64,000 nt of DNA from Oreohelix idahoensis (lineage: Eukaryota > Mollusca > Gastropoda > Stylommatophora > Oreohelicidae): the NCBI GenBank assembly GCA_024509875.1, contig JAMPIV010008531.1, positions 434,001 to 498,000 of the forward strand. The letters run 5' to 3'. The position numbers and the translations under genes were made by a program. Within the stretch, counting starts at the first letter, position 1. The number at the start of each line of letters is the position of its first letter. The notes below the pieces were generated by a model that had not been told where the DNA came from, did not search any database, and saw nothing but the letters and a program-made list of their open reading frames with translations. Shown here one piece after another: positions 1-12,900 of the stretch.

Positions 1-29
1 TGGCCCCCATGGAGTAGAGGTCCTCAGCC

Positions 30-700
30 AAAAATGTGCCAAGTCTTCCTGTCCTGTTTAGTGTCTTCCATATTTGTATCACTTTCATGTCTAGAGATGT
101 CTCTAGTTCTCTTCTCCTTGTGTACTTTTGGTCTCCCTCTGTTTCTCTTAAGCTAAAGATTGGCGAAGTGATTAGAGCACTTTCCTCTTGCGGTGAAGTT
201 GCCTGGTTCCTAGTAGAGTCACACTGCAGCCTATCAAGCTGTAAATGGGTACCTCTCTACTTTTGAGTGAGGGAAGGCAAAAGTGAGCAAGGAAGGGAAC
301 TGGTCACCCCACCTCATAAAAAAAGCTAGACCTAGTATGGTAAAGTCTCTAACACTTCACTTCCCTATGGTAGTACGTGCTATGAGACTATCTTTACCTT
401 GTATTTCTCTAATCCTAGGAATTCCAGAACAGTTAGTGCCTTGTATCGCTGTCAACTGGTCTTAATGTATGTCTCATCCTACACCATCTCCTCAGCTATT
501 GTTTCTAATGGTTGTCTAGTTCTTTCTAACAGTTCCAATATTAGTGATCTTGTCAATACTTCTGTTCTCTACAAGCACCCAATTATGAAATTCTGTATCT
601 GTCTGGTTGTCATTCTCCATGTTTCAGAGCCATACAATAGGAATGATGTGACATTTGAGCTGAAGATTCTTATTTTTTATGTTCGACTTAATTCCTTATA
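30..700 (-). mobile_element. LINE fragment (RT C-terminal and 3' part), split by a SINE
   Basis: Read on the minus strand, this matches the 3' half of the LINE family seen at 25394-30410. Shared stretches cover the cytosine-poor region before the 3' end and the RT-distal segment with the degenerate TRTRQ region and the GSETWR-type motif. No frame stays open. A tRNA-like SINE interrupts it at about 151-402. It is a 5'-truncated dead copy lying upstream of the first recognised host exon. Boundaries are approximate. Confidence 0.6.
151..402 (+). mobile_element. tRNA-derived SINE
   Basis: The head has an A-box-like stretch (GGCGAAGTGATTAGAGCAC) and a B-box-like GGTTCCTAGTAGAGTC about 30 bases later, followed by a body ending near AAGTCTCTAACACTTC. 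Related copies lie at 12760-12985 (minus strand) and 51810-52036. It sits inside a LINE fragment, flanked by imperfect TTTCTCT repeats that may be its target duplication. Confidence 0.6.
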
Positions 701-1090
701 ATTCCAAATGCAATTAAAGTAACCGTTTTACATGCATGTGAGCAATTCTGGTCAGTTTTATTTTGTTATGAAAGTCAACAAATTATAAGGGTAGCAGTAG
801 TGGTTCAGTTTAACTTTCAAGTTTTCTGTGTTGTACAAAAATTTGGTGTACTCTTCTTGCAGATCTCCTGACAGATCTTCCCTTAGATGCTCATGAGTGT
901 CAGCTGGAGATACTGGCAGTGATACGCAAGAGTTTTCACTTCCCATTTTCAGCCTCGTGTTACGCATTTAACAGAGTACAGTCTGTACACAACCCTGAGC
1001 TGACTGCAAAAGTAAGATAATGTAACAGTATAAAACTCCTGTCACGGTATAAATAAATATAAATAACAGCGTATTCCTAAAATACACTAC
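701..1090. other. AT-rich stretch with no recognised feature
   Basis: Only short open frames without recognisable motifs occur here. It separates two LINE fragments. Confidence 0.5.
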
Positions 1091-1690
1091 AAGCCTTCCT
1101 GACTTGTGCCAACAGCTCAAGGTCTTTTCATGCCCTTCATATCTGTCTCCAATTCTCTTCTCCATGTGTTGTTTGGGTTCCCTCTACCTTTCTTACACTG
1201 GGGATTCCAGAACCAGAACTACCTGGTAATGCTATCAACAGATTTTCCTCATTGTGTTTCCTGTACATCTCCAACATTTTCTCATCTCTTGTCACCTGGT
1301 GCTTGTCTGGTTCTTGCCGTCAGTTCCACATTAGTCATCTTGTCATACCACTTCAGTCCTTCTATTCTATGCAAGCACCCAGTTATGAAAGTCTGTAGCT
1401 TTTTGGTTGTTGTTTTTATTTTCTCCATGTTTCAAAGCCACACAAGACTGACTTGATATTTGAGTTGAAAATTCTTATATTTGTGCTAGACTTGTCTGTA
1501 CCTCCAACTTTGTATTGCTGCCAAGATATGTGTACGATTCTACATCTTGTAGTGGCGTTTCTTCAAGTTCAACCTTGTTATCATTTCCTGCATTTATTCT
1601 CTTTATATTTGTCTTTTCCCTGTGTATTTTCAGACCCACTTGCTGTGACCTCTCATCGAATATTTTCATTCTATTTATATTTTGAATATT
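1091..1690 (-). mobile_element. LINE fragment, RT C-terminal part
   Basis: On the minus strand it encodes SQQVGLKIHREKTN and SYTYLGSN, matching the post-catalytic RT segment (QQVGLKIHRDKT, YTYLGSN) of the longer LINE copy at 25394-30410. Frames are broken. It is a second 5'-truncated copy of the same family as 30-700. Confidence 0.65.
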
Positions 1691-1869
1691 TAGTTACTGC
1701 TTCATTAATGTAGTTTATCTGAAGTTTTATTTGTTTGTTTTTGTCACGCTTGTCCATTATTATAGTTTTTTTTTCTCCTGGATTTTAATTTTGCTATGTC
1801 ATTCAGTATGCTGAATAGATGGAGATGTGCCATGGTTACACTTTCTATAAAGTGTTATTCTCTGTAATA

Positions 1870-3687
1870 ACACTGGACAACAGCCAAAATGTATCCGAGA
1901 CAAAAGTAGCTTTTTTAAACTAATTTGGACATGCTGATCACGAATATGAACTTATAAATCGTGAATTAGCTCTAGTTTTCAAGGATCGGGGGGTCAGTAA
2001 GCTGGTGGCTTCACCTTCCCGACGCGAATGACCCAGTCCTTCTCTTTTCTTTGGCGCGTGATTCCCCACGAGACGGATATCCTTGAGCGCCAATTGGATG
2101 ACGCAATTTGTAGTAGTCATTGCAACCACATTTCCTCCTTGTCATCATTTGTGTTGTGGATTCTGTGAGTGCAGACGTGTCATTCAAGATGCCTCGTGAA
2201 TGTGTATGGGAACAGTGCGGATTATTTTTGCGATATTTGCGGACAAATAACTTTGCTTTTACAAAGGCGACATCCGTCACCTGTGAAAGCATCTACATCA
2301 AGAGATCTGATTTCGTGCCTATTGAAGAGTCTGCACAGCCACATAAAATTACCCAGAGTGAATTGAATGATCTAGTGAGAGATCTGGAATTGCCTAAAAA
2401 TAAAGCAGAGCTGTTGGGGTCCAGACATCAGCAATGGAATCTTCTAGAAGAGAATGTGCATGTGTCTGTGTTTCGTGCTCGACAAAAAGATCTGCTTCCA
2501 TATGTCAAAATGACAGATAACCTCATTGCTTGTGTTGATATAGTGGGTCTGATGGCAGCACTGCACATCAACTACAAAGACAACGATTGGAGGCTGTTCA
2601 TTGATTCGTCCAAGTTGAGCTTAAAAGCTGTGCTGCTCCATAATGGTAACGTTTTACCATCTGTTCCACTCGGGTATGCAGTCCACATGAAAGAAACGTA
2701 CAACAACATGAAACAACTGTTACACACCATCAACTATAACAAGTATGTGGCAGATTTGTGGTGACCTGAAGGTCATTGCCATCTTGATCGGGCTACAGCA
2801 GGGTTACACAAAGTTTTGCTATTTCCTCTGTCTGTGGGACAGCCATTCTAGGACTTCACACTACAAGAAAAAGGATTGGCTCCAACGACAATCACTTGAA
2901 CCAGGGAAAAAGAATGTACTTAACGAACCACTTGTAGAATCCCACAAGATCCTCTCCACATCAAACTTGGACTAATGAAGAATTTTGTAAAGGCCATGGA
3001 TCGAAATGGGGCAGGATTTATATTCCTTCGTGATACATTTCCAAGACTTAGTGAGGCTATAATCAAGGAAGGTGTATTTTTCGGTCCACCGCTACGTCAG
3101 CTCTTCTGAGATCAGAGTTTTGATGATATCCTCACAGGTGATGAAAAGTTAGCTTGGAATGATTTCCAGCAAGTGGCACAAACTTTCTAGAAAACAATAA
3201 GGCTGACAATTACCAGGAGCTTGTAGAAACCCTCTTGCAGCGCTACGAGAGACTAAGGTGCAACATGTCTTTGAAAGTGCACTTTTTACACTCTCATCTG
3301 GATTTCTTCCCTGCTAACTGCGGTGCTGTAAATGACGAGCATAGGGAACGATTTCATCAGGACATTACTATCCTCGAAAAAAGGTACCAAGGGAAATGGA
3401 ATGCAGCAATGCTAGCAGACTATTGTTGGACCCTTGAGAGAGATGCTCCAGTAACTCATTACAAGCGACAGGCAAAAAGGCGTCGCTGTGAATCATTTCC
3501 GCTATGAGCATTATTATCATATGGTATGTATATGCACGTGTGTAAAACTTGTTTTATAGATATTTAAAAAACTAGAGCTAATCTGGTGTTTTAATGGCCA
3601 TTTTTGTATTCAGCAGCCCAAACAACATAAAGGTAACTTGGTTTAATCTCAGATACACACAAAAAGTCAAAATTTGTTGTCCAGTGT
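1870..3687 (+). mobile_element. Unclassified TIR DNA transposon, decayed
   Basis: The left end ACACTGGACAACA (1870-1882) is matched by its reverse complement at 3675-3687. A second inverted match, TTAGCTCTAGTTTT, lies subterminally near 1966 and again near 3570-3590. The 1.8-kb interior holds one degenerate protein gene. A target duplication is not clear, although both flanks are AT-rich (AATA and AATTA). The termini show it is a cut-and-paste type element. I could not assign a superfamily. Confidence 0.65.
2181..3507 (+). pseudogene. Decayed transposon protein with HSHLDFFP motif
   Basis: An ancestral protein can be followed through at least three frames. An N-terminal YFCDICGQ segment reads in one frame near 2217. 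The middle part, with LPKNKAELLGSR and FIDSSKLSLKAVLL, reads in the frame open from 2120 to 2764. A further segment with AMDRNGAGF lies near 2990-3060. The C-terminus, with FLHSHLDFFP, ERFHQDI and ADYCWTL, runs 3235-3507. Proteins with these C-terminal motifs recur in many invertebrate genomes as multicopy sequences, and here the terminal inverted repeats tie the protein to a transposon. Frameshifts and an in-frame stop make it inactive. The family's function is unknown to me. Confidence 0.6.
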
Positions 3688-3826
3688 AATTACTGTGGTT
3701 GCACATGCATTGGTATCTTTTTTATTATTTTTTAACGGTTTTTATAAATTTTAAATATTTTGCTAAATGGAGATACTGCATTATATGTCAATAATTAAAT
3801 ATGCTCTTATTTATCAATCACTCTAG

Positions 3827-3922
3827 TACTTGGACAGACGAAGAGACATGAAAAGCAATGGATACTCAGATGCTCTGGTTGCTGATACATATGCCTTTCT
3901 TTCAGTTGACAGTCCGTCATTA
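3827..3922 (+). CDS. TASOR-like gene, exon 1 of those visible
   Basis: It has acceptor CTCTAG, 32 codons in phase 0, and donor GTAAGT at 3923. It reads YLDRRRDMKSNGYSDALVAD and then TYAFLSVDS, typical of the start of the DUF3715 domain. Earlier coding exons must lie upstream of the window or were missed among the repeats. Confidence 0.7.
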
Positions 3923-6900
3923 GTAAGTTACCAAGCATGGTTTGAAAGAATTTTTTTTAAATTGTTGATTAATTCATGATTACCTTCTGCATACTTTAAA
4001 ACATATAAATAGTAAGGTCTATTAAGTTGTAGAATCATACATATACCTTGGCAGCAATATAGACACTGATAGAGGGACAGACCAGATGCCAAAACAAGAA
4101 TATAAAAGGCTAATGAAGCTTTCAGTGCATTGGGAAATATATGGAGATCAGAAGAAATTAAGTCCAACACAAAAATCAGAATCTTCTGTTCAGATGTCAC
4201 CTCTCCAGTGGTATGGTTCTGAAACATGGAGAACAACAAAAACAACAACCAAAAAAACTAGAGAATTTCATAAATGGGTGCAAGCATAGAATAGAAGGAT
4301 TGAAATGGTATAACAAAATCACTAATGTGGAACTGATGACAAGAACCAGACAAGTGACAGTGGAACAAGAGATGACAAGAACAAGACAAGTGTCAGTGGA
4401 ACAAGAGATGACAAGAACCAGACAAGCACCAGTGGAACGAGATGACAAGAACCAGACAAGCGACAGTGGAACAAGAGATGACAAGAACCAGACAAGTGTC
4501 AGTGGAACAAGAGATGACAAGAACCAGACAAGTGCCAGTGGAACAAGAGATGACAAGAACCAGACAAGTGCCAGTGGAACAAGAGATGACAAGAACCAGA
4601 CAAGTGTCAGTGGAACAAGAGATGACAAGAACCAGACAAGTGCCTGTGGAACAAGAGATGACTAGAACCAGACAATTGTCAGTGGAACAAGAGATGACAA
4701 GAACCAGACAAGTGACAGTGGAACAAGAGATGACAAGAAGATGCTGGAAATGAGTAGGACACACATTGAGGAAACCTATTAATAGCAAAACCAGGCAGTC
4801 CTTGTTCTGGAATCCCCTGGGTTCAACACCCAAAAAAGAGTTGAAAAGATTACTCACCTTCAGCCAATGGAGGATAGAAGAGATAGCAGAGCCCAGCAAC
4901 AAGCTGAGAAATTCAGGAGGCTGATAAACCAACCACCCAATGCACCAGAGAATAAATGGACTTGGAAGGGGAAGACTGAAGCGAAGCAACTTTGTAGAGA
5001 CAGTCAAAACAAAGAATAGAGCAGACCCTATAAACGCAATATCAACAGCTACGCCAATATGTACTGCACACAAGCTACCAATTTGGAAACAACAGTGCTT
5101 CCCTGAAATGATAGAAAACTTTCCTGGTATTGAGAGAAAGAACAGCCAAAATGAAACAGAAAGGAGAGTCCTAACCACAAAATATATAGAGAAACATTAC
5201 CCAAGCAACACGTGGATCCATGCATACACAGATGGATCAGCAACTAATGCAACAGAAGATGGGGGTGGAGGAGTCTTCCTGAGCTTAAGCAACAATAATA
5301 ATAATAATAAATTCTTTAAGCACCAAACACGGCGCATAAGGCAGAAATCAGTGCTCTCCAGGTTGTACGTTGTGACGCCACTCCTCTTAGCTCTTGCACA
5401 TTATTTAATCCCAACGTTCTTCCTTCTCTTATTATTGTTTTTCTAAGTGTTTCTTTTGGTCTTCCTTTTTTCCTCTTACCCTCAGGAACCCAAGTGAGCG
5501 CCTGCAGTGGTATTCTGTTGTTTTGCATTCGTAGGACATGACCGATATATGACCATCGTCTTTTCCTTATATAGTCGGAGACATATTTCTGCCTAGTCTT
5601 CTCTTATTTGTCGATTAGTCTTGAATTCTTTCCAACTATCGTAAAACAAGCGATTGTTATCGAAACAGAACCAGGCTCGACAGCTTAAGCAATGGCACAC
5701 AAAAAAAGATAGCAGTCGTAACGGAAATTTTCAAGTAACATCAGAGAAGAGGCAGAGGCCTTAAAAACTGCATCAGAAATTCTAATGACAGAAGAAAGCT
5801 CAGAGAGACCAGTAGCTATCTTCTCAGATGCGCTGTCAGTGATTACAACGCTGAAAAGTCAAAGTAATGCTGAACTGGATGACCTAAGAGTAACACTTCA
5901 CAGGCTATGTCAGCAGTACAAAAGAGTCGTGATACAGTGGATCCCTTCTCACTGCAACATCCCTGGAAATGAAGAGGCTGACAGATTGGCAAAGGAAGGG
6001 GGAAAACTTCCTCAACGACACAAATATAACCAATGAGGAGTCCAAGAGTTTTATCAAGTGCAGGTACAGGCACAAGTGAGAAGAAGAGCATCCAGGCCAC
6101 ACAAACAATGATCCGTATTACCAGCTCAGCAGAAGTGAACAAGTGGTAATCTTCAGACTTCGCACAGGTCATAACAGATTGAGATACCATCTATTCAACA
6201 AATTAAAGATAGGAACTACTGATGAGTGTGACTGTGGCACCGATAAAATGACTGCCGAACATCTGCTTCAAAGGTGCCCAACATATAAGGAACAGAGAAA
6301 ATGCATATGGCCATCTTCAGTACCATTCCTGGAGAAAATCTACGGAGATATCAACAGCCTCAGGCTGACCACTGCTTTCTTTGAACTTATTCAAGTTGAC
6401 ATCTGAGGATGAATGAATCCCCTGGGTAAGAAGTAGAGTGAGACCAAGGAACACGTGGAGAAGAGAACTGGAGACAGACATGAAGAGCATAAAGAAAGAC
6501 ATGGAAAGACCTTAAGCTGATATCCTGGGACAGAAATACTTGGCATTGGTCTGTTGAAGGCTAAAGCTCCTTGGGCAGCTGAAGGATGATGAAGGCCTAA
6601 TTATAGTGGTTGTGCATGGGCTGGAAACCTGACATTAGAAACAAATATTCACAGAAACCATCCCTGTGACAGCTTGAGGCAGGCTTCCTGCATCAGGGGG
6701 ACCAGCTACAGTGGTGGCTATAATTAGTACAAAGTAAAATTATGATAATGTTAAAAAACGATCCCGTTAACCTGTGACAAACTTTTCAGGTTGACAAAAT
6801 GTGCAGAGATGGTGTCAGATGTGGTAACCAGCAGTTCTCTGGTTTGGGTGTCTCACACATGGGTATGTTTTGTTGTTGTCACTAGTTCAGCATGTTCTTG

Positions 6901-9900
6901 CTGTCTGCACTTGTTTATCCAGTCTGTATTTGCACTGTTAAAAATTTCTTAAATTTGAGAACAATTTGTTATTATTATGAAGAAGTAATGTTTTAATGTT
7001 TGCTGCATTCATTGTCATAAGTTTACTAAAGGTCGTGCACATATCTTGGTACATTTCAGCTGTCCATGTGTGCAAACATGCAGATATACTCACACCAATG
7101 AAGCCGAAATTTGGAGACAAAATTTTACTGATAGTCAAGTTGCTGAAGGTATGTCATTTAAAAATATTATGGCTTTTCAAAGCAAAAAGCAGCTGGCATC
7201 TTAGATGATCACAGTGGATTAAAATAAAACATTTTAGGATACTAGATTTGTCTTTTTTTTTTTTTTTTTTAAACCTACATTAGTAGTTCAGGTTTTTAAA
7301 TAACACCCCATTTTAAGTCTGTAAGGTATCTGTTTCAGGGCAAAGTGAAGACATGGTGTCTAAGATTTGAGTCAGGCTATTTTAAAAAAAAATTTGTTGC
7401 AGGATTTACCTATTCAAAATTTGTAGTCTGTATCCTACACACAGTGCATCTTAGATCATCTCAACAGATTAACTAATTCTAACCTATGAGCCTCGGTAGG
7501 TTACCCTGTAGGTCTACCCATGGGCCGCATGGTGCGCCCAGCTGATATGATTTTGAATTTGAATGAAAAATTAGAAAATAAGTGGCCATAAGCTTGTTTA
7601 AACCATTGTACCGTAAAATCTGCGCGTATAATATGCACAATTTTTGCCCGCTAAAACTCGTGTGCGTATTATACCCGAGTACTAAAAAAATACGCCATTT
7701 TCGATATAGAAAGTAACCTACATTGGAAAGTCTGTCAAGTTTTTGTCACAATTTGACAGTGAAAATGGCATGAAATTGAATGTGCCATGTGTTTTCTTTT
7801 GTGTCGGACATTGTTGCAAAACGCATTTCGCACTCTTGGTCTTCAACCTGTTTTGATATTAAGCTTGGTTGTGAAGTTTGTCATTTTATTATTTTGAGCC
7901 CTAAAAATGAATTTGAGAAAATGTTATACTGCAGCAGAAAAAGCTCTTAGTGGTAAAATATGCAGAATCTAATGGCAATCGGGCAGCAAGTCGACATTTT
8001 TCCATTAACACGTGCAACATTCGATTATGGCGAAAAAACAAAGAGGCGCTGCAAGTGTTGCCTAGTAAGAAAAAGGCGAATCGTGGGTCACCATCAGATC
8101 TTCCAGACCTAGAAAAAACATTATTGAATTGGGTAGTGGATAGAAGGCAAGAAGGCATCGATGATTCATGCATTGAAATCCGACTTAAAGCTCTGGAACT
8201 TAAAAAATCTCGTACAAGCACAACAGCATTTAAAGCGTCATATGGATGGGCAGTTCGTTTTAAGAAGCGACATGGCCTTTCAGTTCGTCGAAGAACTACT
8301 ATCGTGCAGCATCTTCCAGACGATCATGAAAAAAAAGCTTCTGGAGTTCCAAAAGTTCGTAATCAAATTGAGAAAAGAACATATCTATGACCTTGCACAG
8401 ATTGGAAACGCCGATCAAACGCCTCTGACTTTCGATATGCCCTACGACAGGACCGTAGACATGAAAGGCATCAAAACTGTGTTTATACGTACAACTGGAC
8501 ACGAGAAGTCTCACTTCACCGTTATGTTAGCGTGTACTGCAGATGGAGGAAAGTTGCCGCCTTTCATAATTTTTAAGAGAAAGACTCTACCAAAGGGAGT
8601 ACAATTTCCGAAAGGTGTACACATCCGTGTTCATGCTAAAGGATGGATGGATGAAGCACTAACCATTGACTGGTTAAAATGTGTTTGGGCAACACGTCCA
8701 GGTGGTCTCTGAAAACAATCTTCCATGTTGGTGCTCGACTCGTTTCGGTATCATCGGATGCCTTCTATCCAGAAGGAAATGAAGAAAATCAAATCTGATC
8801 TTGTTATAATTCCAAGCGGCATGACCCATCTGTTGCAGCCTTTAGACGTAGCTGTTAATAAGCCGATGAAAGGTGTTATCCGTCGTAAATGGAATGCATG
8901 GTTAAGCGACGGTAATCATACACATACTGCTGGTGGCTGTATGCGTCAATCGACTCTCACAGATGTCGCAGAGTGGGTATTTGCTGCTTGGAAGGAATTA
9001 GATAAGACTATATAATTCAACAATGCTTCCTCAAATGTTGTATTTCGAATAAACTTGACGGCAGCGAGGACGATGTTTTGTGGGAGAAAGAACAGGTGTC
9101 ATCGGATGAAGATGATGGCGATATTTATTATGATGGCACCAATAATGGCATTGACTCGACAACACTAGATGAGCTTCTTTCTAGTGAGAGTGATTCTTCT
9201 TCTTCTTCTTCCTCGTTCGTCCTGAAAAGGACATTGGTTGCGTTGTGTCCGTTTACAGCGGAGCTGCGATATTTGCGCCTTTCGGCCGACACATCCGACT
9301 TCAGCACAACATTTTTTGGGACCAAGTTTGCCTTCCCTCTTCTGTCCCTACTCTCTCAGCCAGACTGCAGTGATGCAGCCTGTTTCCAGGACCACCACTT
9401 GGAGGTGGAGTAGGGTCTTGGTCAGTTCTGGTTTGCTGACCCTGACGCAAGCAGTCAAGCTATGAGTCGCTGACTGCATTCATCTCGTTTGCTGCGTCTT
9501 CGGTCCCAGTGAGAATGATGACGAGGAAGTCCAAAGTACCTAAAATTTAGGTGTTGCGCACCTATTTCTGTTTGTTATTATACTTTCAGTTTTTTAACAA
9601 ATGTTTCATAAAATAAAATCTTGAAAAATTATGGTGCGTATTATACACTAATTTCCATTTTACTAGAAAATGTTGGGCTAAATCAAGCATGTGTATTATA
9701 CACAAGTGCATATTATATGCGAGATTTTACGGTAAACTCTTCCCGTGAACCATGTGTTTTGAAATGGTAGCAAAAGAAGTATTCTGGTGCTTAATTTTTG
9801 CATACGCTTGGCAATTAGTAACATCATTAGGCCGTTTCTTTACAGTGTAGTCACAGACATCACAGTCATAGTCTCTCAACTGATTAACCACAATAGATTA

Positions 9901-12900
9901 TTTCTAAATGAATTTTAGCTATATGATAGGGCTAATAACCTCTTATCGATTCAGAGAAGCGTGTTTAAGTCATATTTTGGAATTATATTTTTTAAGTTAT
10001 AAATTAAATAAATTGCATGGGACAGGACTGGGTAGGTGAGATACTAGTTCAGCAGTATGTGACTTTGCCAAAAATCATAAAAATTAGAATCTTCATTTGT
10101 TTGTAATTGAACCTCTTGGATTAATTTTCAACTGGTTATGCGTTTCAATTCCGGAGCTTTTACCAGAAAAGAATTAAGAAAAGCTGAAATATTCACATGT
10201 AAGTGCGCAATTTTATTTAAACTTTTGTTTAATTTTTTTATGTCTACACTTAGCCAAGACATAACAATTATTACATCACAAAAGAATTCATTGCATTTCG
10301 CAACATTCTTCAGACAGTGTCCTAAAATTTGATGCATAATACGTATGTCTGCTGAATTAATATATACGTTTACTGCCAGTTTTTAACCACTTGTAGAAAA
10401 AAATTCATCCTTTTTGGGGCCGGGGTGAAACTGAAAAACTGCCTGCAGTAGAAAGAGTTAACAGAAAAATTATGGTATACTGCTTTTAAAAAAAATTTGT
10501 TTAACATGATGTTCAGGTTTTTAAATAACACCCCATTTTACATCTGTTGGGTATTTGTTTCAGGGCAAAGTGAAGACAGTGCTGTGTAAAAATGTTGGTG
10601 TGCAGCTGGAGCCAACACCAAACTATGACTGCCACGCTGCCAAGCCCAACGTAGACCAGTCTGCACTACAGCCTCCACACATGCTGTTTTATTCTTCACA
10701 GGTTAGCAGATTATTTTCCTCGAGACACCAACCGTTTATCTGAAACTGTCTGTGTTGTTGATGGCGATAGTCGTCTGTCTAGTTCCATTAAGCACTATTC
10801 TTAACCTTTAGCACGCTGCATTAAAATCCCGGAATGATGGCCCTTCCGCTGCATTCTTTTCACAACGCCCCGTTTTTATAGTGGGTGAATTGTAACGTCT
10901 ATAGTTTCTGGGTTTCTTGGTCAATTGCTATCATTTTTGGAATTTTTATAAATAAATGAATGATGAATCTGATGATATAAAATTTGTTTGTGTACATGTT
11001 AAATGTGATAGGAAGAGAGGAATGGAAAGATGAAAAAAAAAACGAAAAAAAAATTAAACATTTTTTTTTTAAATTAAAAAAAAAACAAACCAACAAACAA
11101 AGAGTCCTTATCCCTTGCATCTCAATGAAAATCATTTGACCAATACAAATCAAATGACGATCTTTTCATTACACCCATCATCAGTAGCAAAGCAACAAAC
11201 GCCCTCGTCAGCAGTGACATTCGGCTGTAACCCTAAACCTTTCCCATAAACCTAAACCTAACCCCTAAAATTAGACATGCTAGCAATGACATTCTACTAT
11301 CGGCCCCCATCTCTGCCATCACCCATATTCTGAGAACCGAAATCAGCGCTAATAAAGACAAAAATCTCATCATCGCACCGGAATCAGAATCCATTAAAAT
11401 TTGAGCGAAAATGGCCACGTGTTCGATGCCGATTGATTTCGATTTAAAAGATTCACAGAAAATAAACGCGAATACACCCATCACTAAATAAAGATCGGAA
11501 ACGGAGCTAACTCTCTCGCAAATAACATTAAAACTTAACATCCGGGGCTGATATCACGTGTACACAATTTCTAATGCTAGAAACCGACGATATCCGAAAG
11601 TTGACTAAAGTCGCCTGCAGCTGGGAGAACATAGGGTACCCTCCAGCGACAATTGTTGCCCGCAGCGTGCTAAAGGTTAAAGTCATTGTTTAGCATTAAA
11701 GGTTTAGGAAATTTGTAAATTGTTTATTTATTAATTTATCAGTGCATAAATACATACATGTGTTTTATTTTATTCCAAGTTAAAAATTGTTGCACCGTGT
11801 TTGATTTGACTCCTTCTCTTGCATCAATGTGTCATGCATTAAACTTCCATGACTCTTCAAGCATTTGTTACCTCCCATGTCTGCTTTCTCAACTTGATTT
11901 GGTTTTGGTATATTTGTAACCACCTGTCTTGTATATCTTTGCAGTTTTACGTGTATGAATATGGAGATTTCAAGGTTGAAGATTACCCACGTCAGGTGCT
12001 GCCGTACGCCGTTGTATATTACACTATCAGAGAACCTAATTTGTCAGTTCCAAAAAATATAGCAAGGTTAGGCATATTTTTCTCCTGTAAACTGTATTTT
12101 AACTTCTTTGTATCATGTATGCTGATCATTATTAAATAGATTAAAATAACAGGCAATGAATGCTTTTTCTGTTTTGAGATTCATATTGTTTATTACTTTA
12201 CGTTTCATGCAGAACATTGAAATTGGATGCTTATAGACCACGACATGAGCACTAATGTTCTAGAGCAGAAATATGCACAAAATCTGATGTTGTATGCTCT
12301 GCATCTACCTTATATTATAGAGGTTTGATCATGTGGTTTGTCCTTCTCAGTTTACCTCATCCGGCCCAAGTCACACCACTTCCTTCACACAAGGGCACAT
12401 TATCTCCGGCGTTGTCATCACCAACAGTGCCATTATCATCAGCTTCAGACTCTGGCCCCAACAATGAAGTGTGGCGAGGCAGGCTTCATGTGCACTTGGT
12501 GGAAGGTGGACACATCTTCATTGAAGTTGTCATGCTGTCTTACTTTGTGCCCCTGACAGTCAGCTTGTAAGTGGTGTGTGTAAATTTATATTATGTCTGT
12601 TACAGTATCCTGTATAATTCGCCAGAAGTACGGATGTGGTCTACTATTATAAACTTAACATAACTGTACGATTTCATAATAAATTATTTGACTTGTCAGT
12701 CAAGGCTGTTTTGTTCCCTAAGTTGTTATAAATTTTTGGATAAATGGTTGAGGTAGTCAGTCACCCAGCAGATACTGTCAAACAGAAGTGAAGTGTTAGA
12801 GACTTCACTAAACTAGTCGAGCTTTATGAGGTTCTCTTTGTCACTGCCTTTGCCTTCCCTAACTCAAGAGCAGATCAAATACTGATTTACAGGTACCCAC

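Noticed and set aside
4393..5178. 261-codon open frame on the minus strand
   Set aside because: It runs through the complement of the 36-base minisatellite and LINE debris. The repeat length, divisible by three, keeps it open.
11233..11280. Telomere-like CCTAAACCTAACCC stretch
   Set aside because: Only two or three imperfect units inside a piggyBac-type MITE. Not a telomere or origin.
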